From positions 1-44,619 of the forward strand of contig CANRHZ010000011.1 of the NCBI GenBank assembly GCA_947630535.1: DNA of 44,619 nucleotides. Direction: 5' to 3'. The DNA comes from Candidatus Gastranaerophilales bacterium (GTDB lineage Bacteria > Cyanobacteriota > Vampirovibrionia > Gastranaerophilales > Gastranaerophilaceae). The notes under the pieces were generated by a model. It was given only the letters and a program-made list of their open reading frames with translations. It had not been told where the DNA came from and did no database searches. Shown here piece by piece: positions 1-7,659 of this stretch (positions within the stretch are counted from its first letter, which is position 1; each line of letters starts with the position of its first letter). A program made the position numbers and the translations under genes.

Positions 1-1
1 T

Positions 2-85
2 GTTGCAAATATGAAAAAACTCCAAGAAAACGGGTTAATAAAACGTATCGGTGCCGACAAAAACGGATATTGGCAAGCGGAATAA
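2..85 (+). CDS. C-terminal tail of a winged-helix protein (5' end outside window)
   Basis: An open frame enters from the left edge and stops with TAA at 83-85. The 27 visible residues include KKLQENGLIKRIG followed by KNGYWQ. This resembles the last helix and wing of the winged-helix domain that ends many AlbA/RecG-like ATP-binding regulators and some Fic proteins, where a recognition helix is followed by an RIG..GG-W turn. The function of the full protein cannot be told from this fragment. Other frames here lack a comparable motif. Confidence 0.4.
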   Translation, partial: VANMKKLQENGLIKRIGADKNGYWQAE

Positions 86-150
86 TAGTTCTTTTTTAAA
101 ATGCTATTTATCTAAATAGTGCCTTTACTCTTTTTTGGTTAATTTGTTTT

Positions 151-220
151 CAACTAGTTCAGCATGACATTTATTATCTTAAATACAAAAAACCCTGCCA
201 TGTATAATGTCACCCTGAAC
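151..220 (+). repeat. Intergenic repeat A, copy 1
   Basis: This 70-bp unit starts CAACTAGTTCAGCATGAC and ends ATAATGTCACCCTGAAC. It recurs at 618-687 in the same orientation with about three mismatches. A more diverged copy lies on the opposite strand around 41004-41060. It is non-coding and ends in the CCCTGAAC half of the palindromes found throughout both repeat blocks. Confidence 0.85.
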
Positions 221-388
221 TGACTGAAAAATGGCACATAAGGCAAAATTCCCTTTGTATAAAGCATTTTAGAATCAGAACATGTAAAGCAACACACATT
301 AAACTTCCTTGTCACCCTGAACTTTGCAAAGCAAACAGGCGAGGTACGAGCCTTGTGCGCCTGTATCCGTAGGCGAAGCCGAAGGTGT

Positions 389-602
389 TTCAGGGTCTTA
401 AGATGTGAAGAATAGCAGAAATAAGGTTGCAAAGATTTATTGATATACCTGCAACATGATAAGATGCTGAAACTGTCTTGGATTTCCTCCACGCTCGAAC
501 AGTTCCGCAGTTGAACCTATGGTTCAAGCCCGCTCCATGTTCTCGCTATCCAAACTAGGCTTCGCCCTAGTCCGTACGGAAATCCGCAGTTCAGCATGAC
601 AT
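389..602 (+). repeat. Intergenic repeat B, left copy, MITE-like
   Basis: About 210 bp that match 40784-40990 on the opposite strand with only scattered mismatches. Inside are perfect palindromes: TTGAACC/GGTTCAA around a three-base loop, and ACTAGG/CCTAGT around a six-base loop. The core is bounded by imperfect inverted ends containing ATGCTGAA and GGATTTCC. There is no open frame or transposase, so it resembles a non-autonomous miniature element. Confidence 0.8.
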
Positions 603-617
603 GTTGGGAAATTGTTT

Positions 618-687
618 CAACTAGTTCAGTACGACATTTATTATCTTAAATATAAAAAACCCTGCCATGTATAATGTCACCCTGAAC
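618..687 (+). repeat. Intergenic repeat A, copy 2
   Basis: Direct repeat of 151-220. The next ~100 bases (676-776) have an inverted counterpart at about 41130-41230, so the repeat family is a mosaic of reused modules and not a single unit. Confidence 0.85.
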
Positions 688-766
688 TTTGCAAAGCAAA
701 CAGGCGAAAAACGAGCCTTGTAAAGCCTTGAAGTATGTACTAACAACTTTACACTTTCCCTTGTCA

Positions 767-785
767 CCCTGAATTTATTTCAGGG
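767..785. repeat. CCCTGAA/TTCAGGG palindrome
   Basis: Perfect 7-bp inverted arms CCCTGAA and TTCAGGG around a 5-base loop. The same palindrome occurs at 40989-41007 and 41118-41136. A related ATGCTGAA/TTCAGCAT palindrome lies at 41052-41072. Confidence 0.8.
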
Positions 786-858
786 TCTGAGGGGTTAAGA
801 ATTCTACATCCCTTCTATTTGTTTATGTGCCTGTTACTTTACTTGGTAATATTTTTAT

Positions 859-894
859 GCAAAAAAAAACAATCGATTAAAAATTCGATTGTTT
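859..894 (-). terminator. Rho-independent terminator, minus strand
   Basis: Arms AACAATCGA (868-876) and TCGATTGTT (885-893) pair around an 8-base loop. Read on the minus strand the hairpin is followed by an unbroken run of about ten T. It would end transcription coming from the two minus-strand genes at 1108-2452. A degenerate plus-strand version of the same module lies at about 41283-41312 in the other repeat block. Confidence 0.7.
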
Positions 895-1107
895 GGAATT
901 CTTGTAGTAATTCCCCGTGTGAAGTGAAGGTTAGTGTGTTGTATTGGTTTTGTATAATTCTTTTTTCTTGAAGGAGCTTTTTTATTTCATCGCCCTTACA
1001 TATATATAAAGTATATATTAAATAAATAATTGCGCAAAAAACAGTTTTTGTTACAAAACTTAATATTTATAACAAAAACTCTTGTATTCTAATAAAATAG
1101 CTCTTTT

Positions 1108-1521
1108 TTATACTTCTTGTTTTGCTTCCTTTAAGATTTTATCCAGTATAATGCAAGAAGATTCCACCATATTAAAACAATGTGCCCTTCTTTCGTTTGA
1201 ATGAAAATCTTTAAATCCCGAAGTTAAAGCCCTGCAACAGGTTGCTTTATGGATATTTTTAAATTCTTCAATAAACCTTTTTGATAAAACTCTTGCTTTA
1301 TTTGTTTTATTTTTTCCGTGCAAATACCCTATAACAATAACCGCTCCCGAAATAGCTCCGCATAAACAACCGCTTGAAATGCCGCCCGAAAACCCCGTTG
1401 CAACATTTACAAGGTTGTCATCAATAAGCCCGACTTTATGTGCCGCCAAAACTACTGACTCAGAACATGAATACCCTTCGCTATAATATGAAAGGGCGCA
1501 ATCTTTTAAATTTGTTTCCAT
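1108..1521 (-). CDS. C_GCAxxG_C_C family protein
   Basis: The 137-residue protein matches the C_GCAxxG_C_C family, small proteins with conserved cysteines thought to be redox-active or metal-binding, often beside oxidoreductases. Cysteines are at about 8, 19, 52, 54, 95, 96, 115 and 123. The central signature is SGCLCGAISGAV, followed by a hydrophobic segment, and CC at 95-96. Length is normal for the family. It starts 4 bases beyond the stop of the upstream glycosyltransferase gene, so the two are probably co-transcribed and end at the hairpin near 868-893. No substrate is known for the family. Confidence 0.8.
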   Translation of the reverse strand: METNLKDCALSYYSEGYSCSESVVLAAHKVGLIDDNLVNVATGFSGGISSGCLCGAISGAVIVIGYLHGKNKTNKARVLSKRFIEEFKNIHKATCCRALTSGFKDFHSNERRAHCFNMVESSCIILDKILKEAKQEV

Positions 1522-1525
1522 ATTT

Positions 1526-2452
1526 TTATCCCTGAACTTTTATCTGTACATCTTCAATAAGTTTTCTGTTTATTTGGAGCAAATCCGCAACAACCGCAAA
1601 AAAGAAGGATTGGATTGAGATAAGAATTAAAATTGCGCATAAAATTAAAGATTGTATATGCCCGCTTCCGCCGGTTGTAAAATAGAAATATAAAAACCTT
1701 ATTCCGATAATAAGCCCTATTAAAAATATTAAAATTCCAAGCTTCATAAAAAACCTGAATGGTCTATATATCACAACAAACCTTAAGATTGTAAAAATAG
1801 AGCGCTTTATATAGTCAAAATTGTTTTTTACAAGACGGGAAGGCCTTAAATCTTCATTTACTCCGATTTTTACCGATTTAATCTTTAAGCCTTTATTTTG
1901 CGCTTGAATTATCGTTTCCATTGTATAAGTGTAATTATCAAAAACGTTAATCTTTTGTGCAGCCTCTCTTGAAAAAGCCCTAAATCCGCTCGGGGCATCT
2001 TCAATATCTTCTCCCGATATTTTCCTTACGACAAAAGAACCGATTTTTTGTAAGATTTTTTTTACCAAAGAAAACGATTTAATTGCATTAATGGGACGTG
2101 CCCCAATAACAATGTCCGCTTCTTTATTTATAATGGGTTCAATGAGTCTTGGGATATCGGATGCTCTGTATTGATTGTCCGCATCAAGATTTACTACAAT
2201 ATCCGCCCCTAATTTATAAGCGGTTTTTATACCGTTAAAAAATGCCCTTGCAAGCCCAAGGTTTCTGTTATGCGAAATAATATGCTCTACCTTAAACTCT
2301 TTTGCAACACGAACGGTATTATCATAAGAACCGTCATCTATGATTAAAATTTCAACTTCATCAACCCCTTTTATTTTCCTTGGAATATCCCTAAGTGTGG
2401 TTAAAAGGGTTTGTTCTTCATTAAAACAAGGTATTTGAATAATTAATTTCAT
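1526..2452 (-). CDS. Membrane-associated family 2 glycosyltransferase (DPM1-like)
   Basis: The 308-residue GT-A fold enzyme probably transfers a sugar from a nucleotide sugar to polyprenyl phosphate, or uses such a donor in envelope glycan synthesis. The N-terminal IPCFNEE motif, DDGS at about 39-42, the LDADNQ metal-binding DxD at 89-94 and DAPSGFRAF near 157-165 are those of the dolichol-phosphate mannosyltransferase-like GT2 group. Two predicted membrane helices follow at about 234-260 and 266-292. The acceptor cannot be told from sequence. It is first of a two-gene unit with the C_GCAxxG protein. Confidence 0.85.
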   Translation of the reverse strand: MKLIIQIPCFNEEQTLLTTLRDIPRKIKGVDEVEILIIDDGSYDNTVRVAKEFKVEHIISHNRNLGLARAFFNGIKTAYKLGADIVVNLDADNQYRASDIPRLIEPIINKEADIVIGARPINAIKSFSLVKKILQKIGSFVVRKISGEDIEDAPSGFRAFSREAAQKINVFDNYTYTMETIIQAQNKGLKIKSVKIGVNEDLRPSRLVKNNFDYIKRSIFTILRFVVIYRPFRFFMKLGILIFLIGLIIGIRFLYFYFTTGGSGHIQSLILCAILILISIQSFFFAVVADLLQINRKLIEDVQIKVQG

Positions 2453-2857
2453 AACCCATAATATACACCAAACAACCGAATTTTACTAAAAAATAACACA
2501 AAATTTAATTTATGTGAGAAACTAAAACTATAAATTTACATATTTTTATTGTCATCCTTGTTAGTGCCAAACCTTTTTTGTTTGGCCTTTATTTTTATAT
2601 AGGGATTAATATTTTTTATTAAGAATTGTAAAGATAAATTTTTGCCCCGTTTATCAGCTATATATAGGGTTTTGGGAATTTATGGTTTACTTTTTTAAAA
2701 AATGGTATATATTTTATACATAAACCCGCAAAAAAAATTTTTTTCATGTTTTATACAATAGAACCCTTAAAAAACATAGGATTATTTAATTTTTTTTGGC
2801 TATTTTTTTTTGGGGTGATAAAAATAAACAGGGCTTATATATTTTTGGGAGAAAAAA
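2453..2857. other. AT-rich intergenic region between divergent genes
   Basis: This 405-bp stretch separates the minus-strand glycosyltransferase from the plus-strand gene at 2858. It is extremely AT-rich with several T- and A-runs. I see no open frame, tRNA or clear inverted repeat. It should hold the two divergent promoters. TATACAAT at 2752-2759 is a possible -10 box for the plus-strand gene, but no matching -35 is evident. A long untranslated leader is possible. Confidence 0.45.
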
Positions 2858-3232
2858 ATGACCGACATTCAAGGAAATTACGGAGTAAATACACACAAAT
2901 ACGATAATATGGAACACAAAGGAAAAAAAGCCCCCGAGTGCCCAAATAAAGAATTATCAGCCAAAGATGTCGATAAAACAAATTTAAATGACGACCCTAA
3001 CGCTGTTAGCGGAAGGGCTATGGTTAATAGCATTAAAAAAACGGAAGATAACTACAAATTTGACCCTAAAAATGTAGAAGATGATACTGAAAGCTTTGCC
3101 ATAGCTTCAGGGTCATTTGCAATGAAACTTGCAAAAAATTATGAAGAAATGGGTTATTCACCCGAAGTTGCGGCAAGAAAAGCTGCCCATGTAGCAACTA
3201 GCTTGTTGATGCCTATTAAACAAAAAAGTTGA
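2858..3232 (+). CDS. Small hydrophilic protein of unknown function
   Basis: A 124-residue protein with a good Shine-Dalgarno (GGGAG, 7 bases before ATG). The first ~75 residues are polar, charged and probably disordered. The last ~45, containing SFAMKLAKNYEEMGYSPEVA, look like two amphipathic helices. There is no signal peptide or membrane segment. I do not recognise a family. Codon use and the ribosome site support a real gene. It lies upstream of, and in line with, the radical SAM gene, with a 66-base gap. Confidence 0.65.
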   Translation: MTDIQGNYGVNTHKYDNMEHKGKKAPECPNKELSAKDVDKTNLNDDPNAVSGRAMVNSIKKTEDNYKFDPKNVEDDTESFAIASGSFAMKLAKNYEEMGYSPEVAARKAAHVATSLLMPIKQKS

Positions 3233-3298
3233 ATAAAAACATTGTTTGTGTGAAAATTTTGCCTGTAAGTTATATATAACAAGGGCAGAATATAAAAA

Positions 3299-3928
3299 GT
3301 GCAAAATCTGGTTTATTTTTTATATGACAAAGCTTATATTAACCTTACAAACGCTTGCACAAACGCTTGCAGGTTTTGCGTTCGTGACATTAAAGAAGAT
3401 GTTGTAGGCTCCAAATTGTGGCTTGATGATAAAGAGGTTAGAGCCCTTGATGTTATAGAGCAAATTGAAAATAATAAAGAAAAAATCTTAAAATCGGGTG
3501 AAATTGTTTTTTGCGGATACGGAGAACCGCTTACAAAGTTTGAAGATGTTATTGAAATATCAAAATATATAAAAAAATCCATGCCAAAAGTTAAAATAAG
3601 AATTAACACAAACGGGCATGGAAATTTTATAGCAAAGAAAAACATAGTGCCGATTTTAGCCCCGCTTATTGATTCAATATCCATAAGCTTAAATGCACAA
3701 AATGAAGAAATTTATAATGCAATCTCAAAACCAAAATTTGAAGGCGCATACAATGAAATGCTTAAATTTGCGAAGCTTTGCACGGAAGAAAAAATTGACA
3801 CAACATTAAGCATAGTTACCAACTATAAGCCTGAGCTTTATAAGATAGATGTTTTTGAATGCGAGAATATTGCTAAAAATATCGGTGCAAAATTCAAAAA
3901 CAGAGAATGGATTGAAAACGGATACTAA
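3299..3928 (+). CDS. TatD-associated radical SAM protein
   Basis: A 209-residue radical SAM enzyme. CTNACRFC near residues 20-27 is the CxxxCxxC site for the [4Fe-4S] cluster and SAM. CGYGEPL near 72-78 is the GxGE motif, and INTNGHG near 101-107 is typical of the fold. The short length, early YINLTNACTNAC and C-terminal REWIENGY match the family named for linkage to TatD-type hydrolases. No tatD gene is visible here. The start is GTG at 3299, needed to keep the N-terminal strand; the ribosome site (AGGGCAG) is weak. The substrate is unknown. It precedes the acyl-CoA synthetase gene by 20 bases. Confidence 0.85.
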   Translation: MQNLVYFLYDKAYINLTNACTNACRFCVRDIKEDVVGSKLWLDDKEVRALDVIEQIENNKEKILKSGEIVFCGYGEPLTKFEDVIEISKYIKKSMPKVKIRINTNGHGNFIAKKNIVPILAPLIDSISISLNAQNEEIYNAISKPKFEGAYNEMLKFAKLCTEEKIDTTLSIVTNYKPELYKIDVFECENIAKNIGAKFKNREWIENGY

Positions 3929-3948
3929 CCAAAAGAAAGGACAACAAA

Positions 3949-6108
3949 ATGCAAGATGAAATCTTAAACAAGATTATGAAACCAAAATCAATTGCCGTTA
4001 TCGGTGCAAGCACAAAACCTAAAACTATAGGCTCTGAAATTATGCAAAGATTAAGAGATTATAAATTCAACGGAAAAATCTATCCCGTTAATCCTAAAGG
4101 CGGAATTATCGAAGGATTTCAAGCTTATACAAATGTTGAAGAAATCCCCGGAGAAGTTGATTTAGCCGTTATTGTCGTTAACGCTAAATTTGTTTTGGAT
4201 ACAATTGACCAATGCCACAATAAAGGAATTAAGGGGCTTGTAATCATTACGGCAGGCTTTAAAGAAACAGGTAAAGAAGGCGCAGAAGTTGAAAAACAAC
4301 TTCTTGCAAAAGTCAGAGAATACAACATGAGATGCGTCGGCCCCAACTGCTTGGGTGTTTTAAACACACACCCCGATATTACAATGGATGCAACATTTGC
4401 CGAATCGCTTCCAATCAGAGGGGATATAGGTTTTGTTTCTCAATCGGGAGCACTTGGCGGCGGTATTTTAAACATATTAAAAGATTTAAATCTCGGATTT
4501 GCACAGTTTGTTTCAATCGGTAATCAAGCCGATATAAATGCCGAAACAATGCTTGAATACTGGGAAAATGATGATGATGTTAAACAAATTCTTTTATATA
4601 TGGAATCAATTCAAAACCCTCAAAACTTCAGAAAATTAGCTTCAAGAATTACAAAGAAAAAACCCATTTTGGCTCTTAAAGCGGGAAGAAGTGCAGCGGG
4701 CGCATCTGCCGCAAGCTCTCATACCGGTTCACTTGCAGGTGCTGATAAGGCAGCAGCGGCACTTTTAAATCAATCGGGTGTTATTAGAGAATTTTCATTA
4801 AAGAACCTTTTTGCAAACGCAAAAGCATTTTCTAATTGCCCCATACCGAAAGGCAACAGGGTTGCTATTATTACAAATTCAGGCGGCCCGGGAATTATGG
4901 CAACTGATGCTATTTGCGAATCAGGCATGCAGATGGCAAAAATAACCGACGAAACAAAAGAAAAATTGAGAAGCTTCCTTCCTTCCGCAGCATCAGTTAA
5001 AAACCCCATAGATATGATAGCTTCGGCTCCTATTGAACACTATCAACAAACGCTTGAAACCGTTATAAAAGACGAAAATGTTGATATGATTATGGTAATA
5101 TATTTGCCGTTCTTGGGCTTAAAAGACATTGACGTTGCACAGGCAGTTATGAAAATAAAAGCTGAAAACCCTGAAAAACCGATAGTAGGTGTATTTATGA
5201 CAACGAGCGATTTCTTCACAAAAATTTCAAATATGGAAGTAAACATGCCGTTTTATATGTATGCCGAAGAAGCCGCAGAAGCACTATGCAGGCTTGATCA
5301 ACAAAGACAATGGATGGAAAAACCGATGGGTAAAGTTCCCGTTTATGATGTTGACAGAAACAAAGTTAAAGAAATCATTTCAAAGTCTGTTAAAGAAGGC
5401 AGAGATCAACTTACAACCTTGGAAAGCATTGATGTTCTTCAAGCATACGGCATAAGAGCTTGCAAATACGGACTTGCAACAAATATGGACGAAGTTGTAA
5501 CTTTGGGTAATTCAATCGGATACCCTGTTGTTATGAAAATGACCTCAAAAACAACCTCTCATAAAACTGATGTTGGCGGTGTTGTTGTCAACATAAGAAG
5601 CGAAGAACAGTTAAGAAACGAATATAATGCACTTCTTAAAAGACTTGATGAGAAAGGATTACTTGAAGGCTTAGAAGGTGTTATCATACAAGAAATGGTT
5701 AAAGGAAACCGTGAAATGGTTTGCGGTATTGCAACAGACCCTCAATACGGCCCTATGATGATGTTCGGCTTGGGCGGTGTGTTTGTTGAAACCTTAAAAG
5801 ATGTAACCTTCAGAATTGCCCCCTTAACTGATTTAGATGCATCCGAGATGGTTAAATCCGTTAAAGCGTATAAGCTTTTGCTTGGTGCAAGAGGCACAAC
5901 ACCTGCTCAAATCAACCAAATTGAAGAAACGCTTTTAAGATTATCCCAGCTGGTTAACGATTTCAAATTCATTGATGAACTTGATATTAACCCCCTGTTA
6001 ATTTCGGAAAAAACAGGCGAAGGCATTGCGGTTGACGGACGTATCAAAGTCAGAATGAAAGAAGCTCAAGAATTTTTAGGTTGTATGGCAGGCGCTTGCA
6101 TGGCATAA
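3949..6108 (+). CDS. Acetate/acyl-CoA ligase (ADP-forming), fused alpha-beta
   Basis: The 719-residue protein couples acyl-CoA breakdown (typically acetyl-CoA plus ADP and phosphate to acetate plus ATP), an energy-conserving step in fermenters. The domain order is alpha then beta: a Rossmann CoA-binding domain (about 10-140, with SIAVIGAS), two flavodoxin-like succinyl-CoA-ligase domains (about 150-450) and an ATP-grasp domain (about 490-705). SSHTGSLAG at 257-265 contains His258, the expected phosphohistidine, and GFVSQSGALGGG at 161-172 is the ligase loop. The length is normal for the fused NDP-forming type. A Shine-Dalgarno AAAGGA precedes ATG. A strong terminator follows at 6131. Acetate is the likeliest acid, but substrate range cannot be read from sequence. 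Confidence 0.92.
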   Translation: MQDEILNKIMKPKSIAVIGASTKPKTIGSEIMQRLRDYKFNGKIYPVNPKGGIIEGFQAYTNVEEIPGEVDLAVIVVNAKFVLDTIDQCHNKGIKGLVIITAGFKETGKEGAEVEKQLLAKVREYNMRCVGPNCLGVLNTHPDITMDATFAESLPIRGDIGFVSQSGALGGGILNILKDLNLGFAQFVSIGNQADINAETMLEYWENDDDVKQILLYMESIQNPQNFRKLASRITKKKPILALKAGRSAAGASAASSHTGSLAGADKAAAALLNQSGVIREFSLKNLFANAKAFSNCPIPKGNRVAIITNSGGPGIMATDAICESGMQMAKITDETKEKLRSFLPSAASVKNPIDMIASAPIEHYQQTLETVIKDENVDMIMVIYLPFLGLKDIDVAQAVMKIKAENPEKPIVGVFMTTSDFFTKISNMEVNMPFYMYAEEAAEALCRLDQQRQWMEKPMGKVPVYDVDRNKVKEIISKSVKEGRDQLTTLESIDVLQAYGIRACKYGLATNMDEVVTLGNSIGYPVVMKMTSKTTSHKTDVGGVVVNIRSEEQLRNEYNALLKRLDEKGLLEGLEGVIIQEMVKGNREMVCGIATDPQYGPMMMFGLGGVFVETLKDVTFRIAPLTDLDASEMVKSVKAYKLLLGARGTTPAQINQIEETLLRLSQLVNDFKFIDELDINPLLISEKTGEGIAVDGRIKVRMKEAQEFLGCMAGACMA

Positions 6109-6130
6109 AACTCAAAAATGAATAGATAAA

Positions 6131-6157
6131 ATGCCCGTTAATACGGGCATTTTTTTG
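6131..6157. terminator. Bidirectional Rho-independent terminator
   Basis: ATGCCCGT and ACGGGCAT pair around a four-base TAAT loop and are followed by seven T on the plus strand. On the minus strand the tail is TTTTATC. It sits between the convergent acyl-CoA ligase and activator-like genes and probably serves both. Confidence 0.9.
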
Positions 6158-6192
6158 CTTTCTTTACGATTTATATATTGTTAAAAAGCGGG

Positions 6193-6903
6193 CTATTTTC
6201 CGCTTGAATAGATATTATAAAGCCCGTCTGCAAGAACATATCTTCCGATAGGAATAACTTCACAATACAAACGAAGCGCTTCAACAAAACATTTGTTTTC
6301 GCAAAAACCTCCCGACAAATAGATTTTATCGGGGTTTTTTGTAAAATTATAAGCGTTATATGCAACCCCCGTTATAAATTTTGATATAGCAACGGCAGGC
6401 TTTATTCCCTTTGAAACATCTTCCATAATTTTTTCCAATCCGAAAATTCCGCATGTTACGGGGTATTTTTCTTTTGTTAAAATTAAATCGGAAGGGTTGA
6501 TTTCATAAAATTTTAAGAGCATCTCAATTGTTGCGCCTGTTGCGCTTGCGCAATTTGTATTCCAATCCATATCTAAAAACTTACCCGATTTGAATTTAAC
6601 CCATTTGGCATCCCTTGAGCCTAAATCCAAAAGGGTAACTGTTCCTTTGTCCTTAATATCTGCACCAAAAGAAAGCGCTACCGCCTCATTTTCAAATCGG
6701 GCACCTTTTGTATTGGCACTATGGCCCGTTGTTATTTCAAAATCCATATTGAGGGTTTTTAAGTCTTTTGTTCTTATAATTTTATATTCTTTTTTTATCC
6801 CCGATAAATTTTTTGACGGGTTTTGGGTGCAATCTTTTTCCACGCACTTTTTAACGGTTAAAATTTTACTCCATGTTGTTCCCGCATCTAAAAAATTTAA
6901 CAT
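6193..6903 (-). CDS. BadF/BadG/HgdC-type ATPase activator-like protein
   Basis: A 236-residue ASKHA-fold protein resembling activators of 2-hydroxyacyl-CoA dehydratases and benzoyl-CoA reductases, which use ATP to push an electron into the partner. It shows DAGTTWSKI at the N-terminus (phosphate 1 loop), LLDLGSRDAKW near 91-101 (phosphate 2 loop), NCASATGA at 117-124 and GGFCENKCFVEAL near 198-210 (adenosine loop). Cys118 and Cys151 (VTCGIFG) sit where HgdC has its two ligands for the bridging [4Fe-4S] cluster. The protein is slightly shorter than the usual ~255-270. It follows the dehydratase-like gene by 3 bases. The substrate is unknown. Confidence 0.75.
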   Translation of the reverse strand: MLNFLDAGTTWSKILTVKKCVEKDCTQNPSKNLSGIKKEYKIIRTKDLKTLNMDFEITTGHSANTKGARFENEAVALSFGADIKDKGTVTLLDLGSRDAKWVKFKSGKFLDMDWNTNCASATGATIEMLLKFYEINPSDLILTKEKYPVTCGIFGLEKIMEDVSKGIKPAVAISKFITGVAYNAYNFTKNPDKIYLSGGFCENKCFVEALRLYCEVIPIGRYVLADGLYNIYSSGK

Positions 6904-6906
6904 AAA

Positions 6907-7632
6907 TTAACTTAACCTCAAGAATGCTTCAATTTTAGCACGTATAGAGCTATTTGAATATCCGTCTATATCAACATAAAGGCCGTTATATTTATTTGCA
7001 AGATATTTTGCAAGCTGATTTTTAGCGCAAAAGGTCTGAGCGAAAAATACGGTTTTTACACCCTCATCAACAAATTTTTCAACCTCAAGGTCAAATGGCG
7101 CCATATATTCAATACATCTCATCCATCCGTATATATGGGTAGAATTCGGAAACAATTCAAGAATGCTTAAATCGTTTGGGGGGACTCCCCAAAAACCCGC
7201 AAGAGGCTTAGTTTCTATCAAATTTGAAAAGTCTTTATTTTCTATTATGTTTGATGTGATTAATTCAACCTTTTTTCTTAGGGGCAGGGAACTTGTTGAA
7301 ATATGGATTTTATCCTTTTTATAGCTTGTTTCTTCAAAAACGGATGTTTCAATACTAAATCCCATATCCGATAAAATTTCAACCGCAAAAAGCGCCCCGT
7401 CGCACTTATCTTTTCCGATAGGGGCCAATATTTTTATAATTCTGTCTTTATAAAAAAGGGCATTATTGTATATATTTTTAATTATGGAACAGTAATTTTC
7501 AGGAAGTATAGAACTTTCTTTTGCGCCAAAATCAATATCTAAATCAAGCCACTTTGCCGATTTATACTCTCTTTTTGTTTTTTCTATTAATTTTGGATGG
7601 GGATAGCCCCAAAATGCTATTATGTCTTTCAT
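6907..7632 (-). CDS. Possible 2-hydroxyacyl-CoA dehydratase (HgdB-like) compact subunit
   Basis: A 241-residue soluble protein directly upstream of the activator-like gene. The C-terminal part, with FFAQTFCAKNQLAKYL near 196-211 and SIRAKIEAFLRL at the end, resembles the end of the HgdB/BcrB fold, where a cysteine before a helix binds the [4Fe-4S] cluster and R-T-R-EAF closes the domain. Cysteines are at 48, 77, 173 and 202. HgdB proteins are usually 370-430 residues, so this would be a reduced form, and the cluster ligands cannot be assigned with confidence. The pairing with an activator is the main support. It may be a distinct family member acting on a different substrate. Confidence 0.45.
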   Translation of the reverse strand: MKDIIAFWGYPHPKLIEKTKREYKSAKWLDLDIDFGAKESSILPENYCSIIKNIYNNALFYKDRIIKILAPIGKDKCDGALFAVEILSDMGFSIETSVFEETSYKKDKIHISTSSLPLRKKVELITSNIIENKDFSNLIETKPLAGFWGVPPNDLSILELFPNSTHIYGWMRCIEYMAPFDLEVEKFVDEGVKTVFFAQTFCAKNQLAKYLANKYNGLYVDIDGYSNSSIRAKIEAFLRLS

Positions 7633-7659
7633 AAAAAAGAGTTTAACATAAACAAAAAG

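Larger units (their letters stand above)
86..1107. other. Gene-free region of structured repeats
   Basis: No convincing gene was found in this 1 kb. The stretch from about 150 to 895 is made of palindromic and duplicated intergenic repeats, listed separately, ending in a hairpin with a T-run readable as a minus-strand terminator. From 895 to 1107 it is plain AT-rich sequence. A minus-strand open frame at 154-492 is low-complexity translation of the repeat and was not accepted. The same composite recurs in inverted orientation at about 40784-41330. Confidence 0.7.

Noticed and set aside
154-492. A 112-residue minus-strand open frame
   Set aside because: It is a translation through intergenic repeat modules, has no ribosome site, and its composition is unlike real proteins here.
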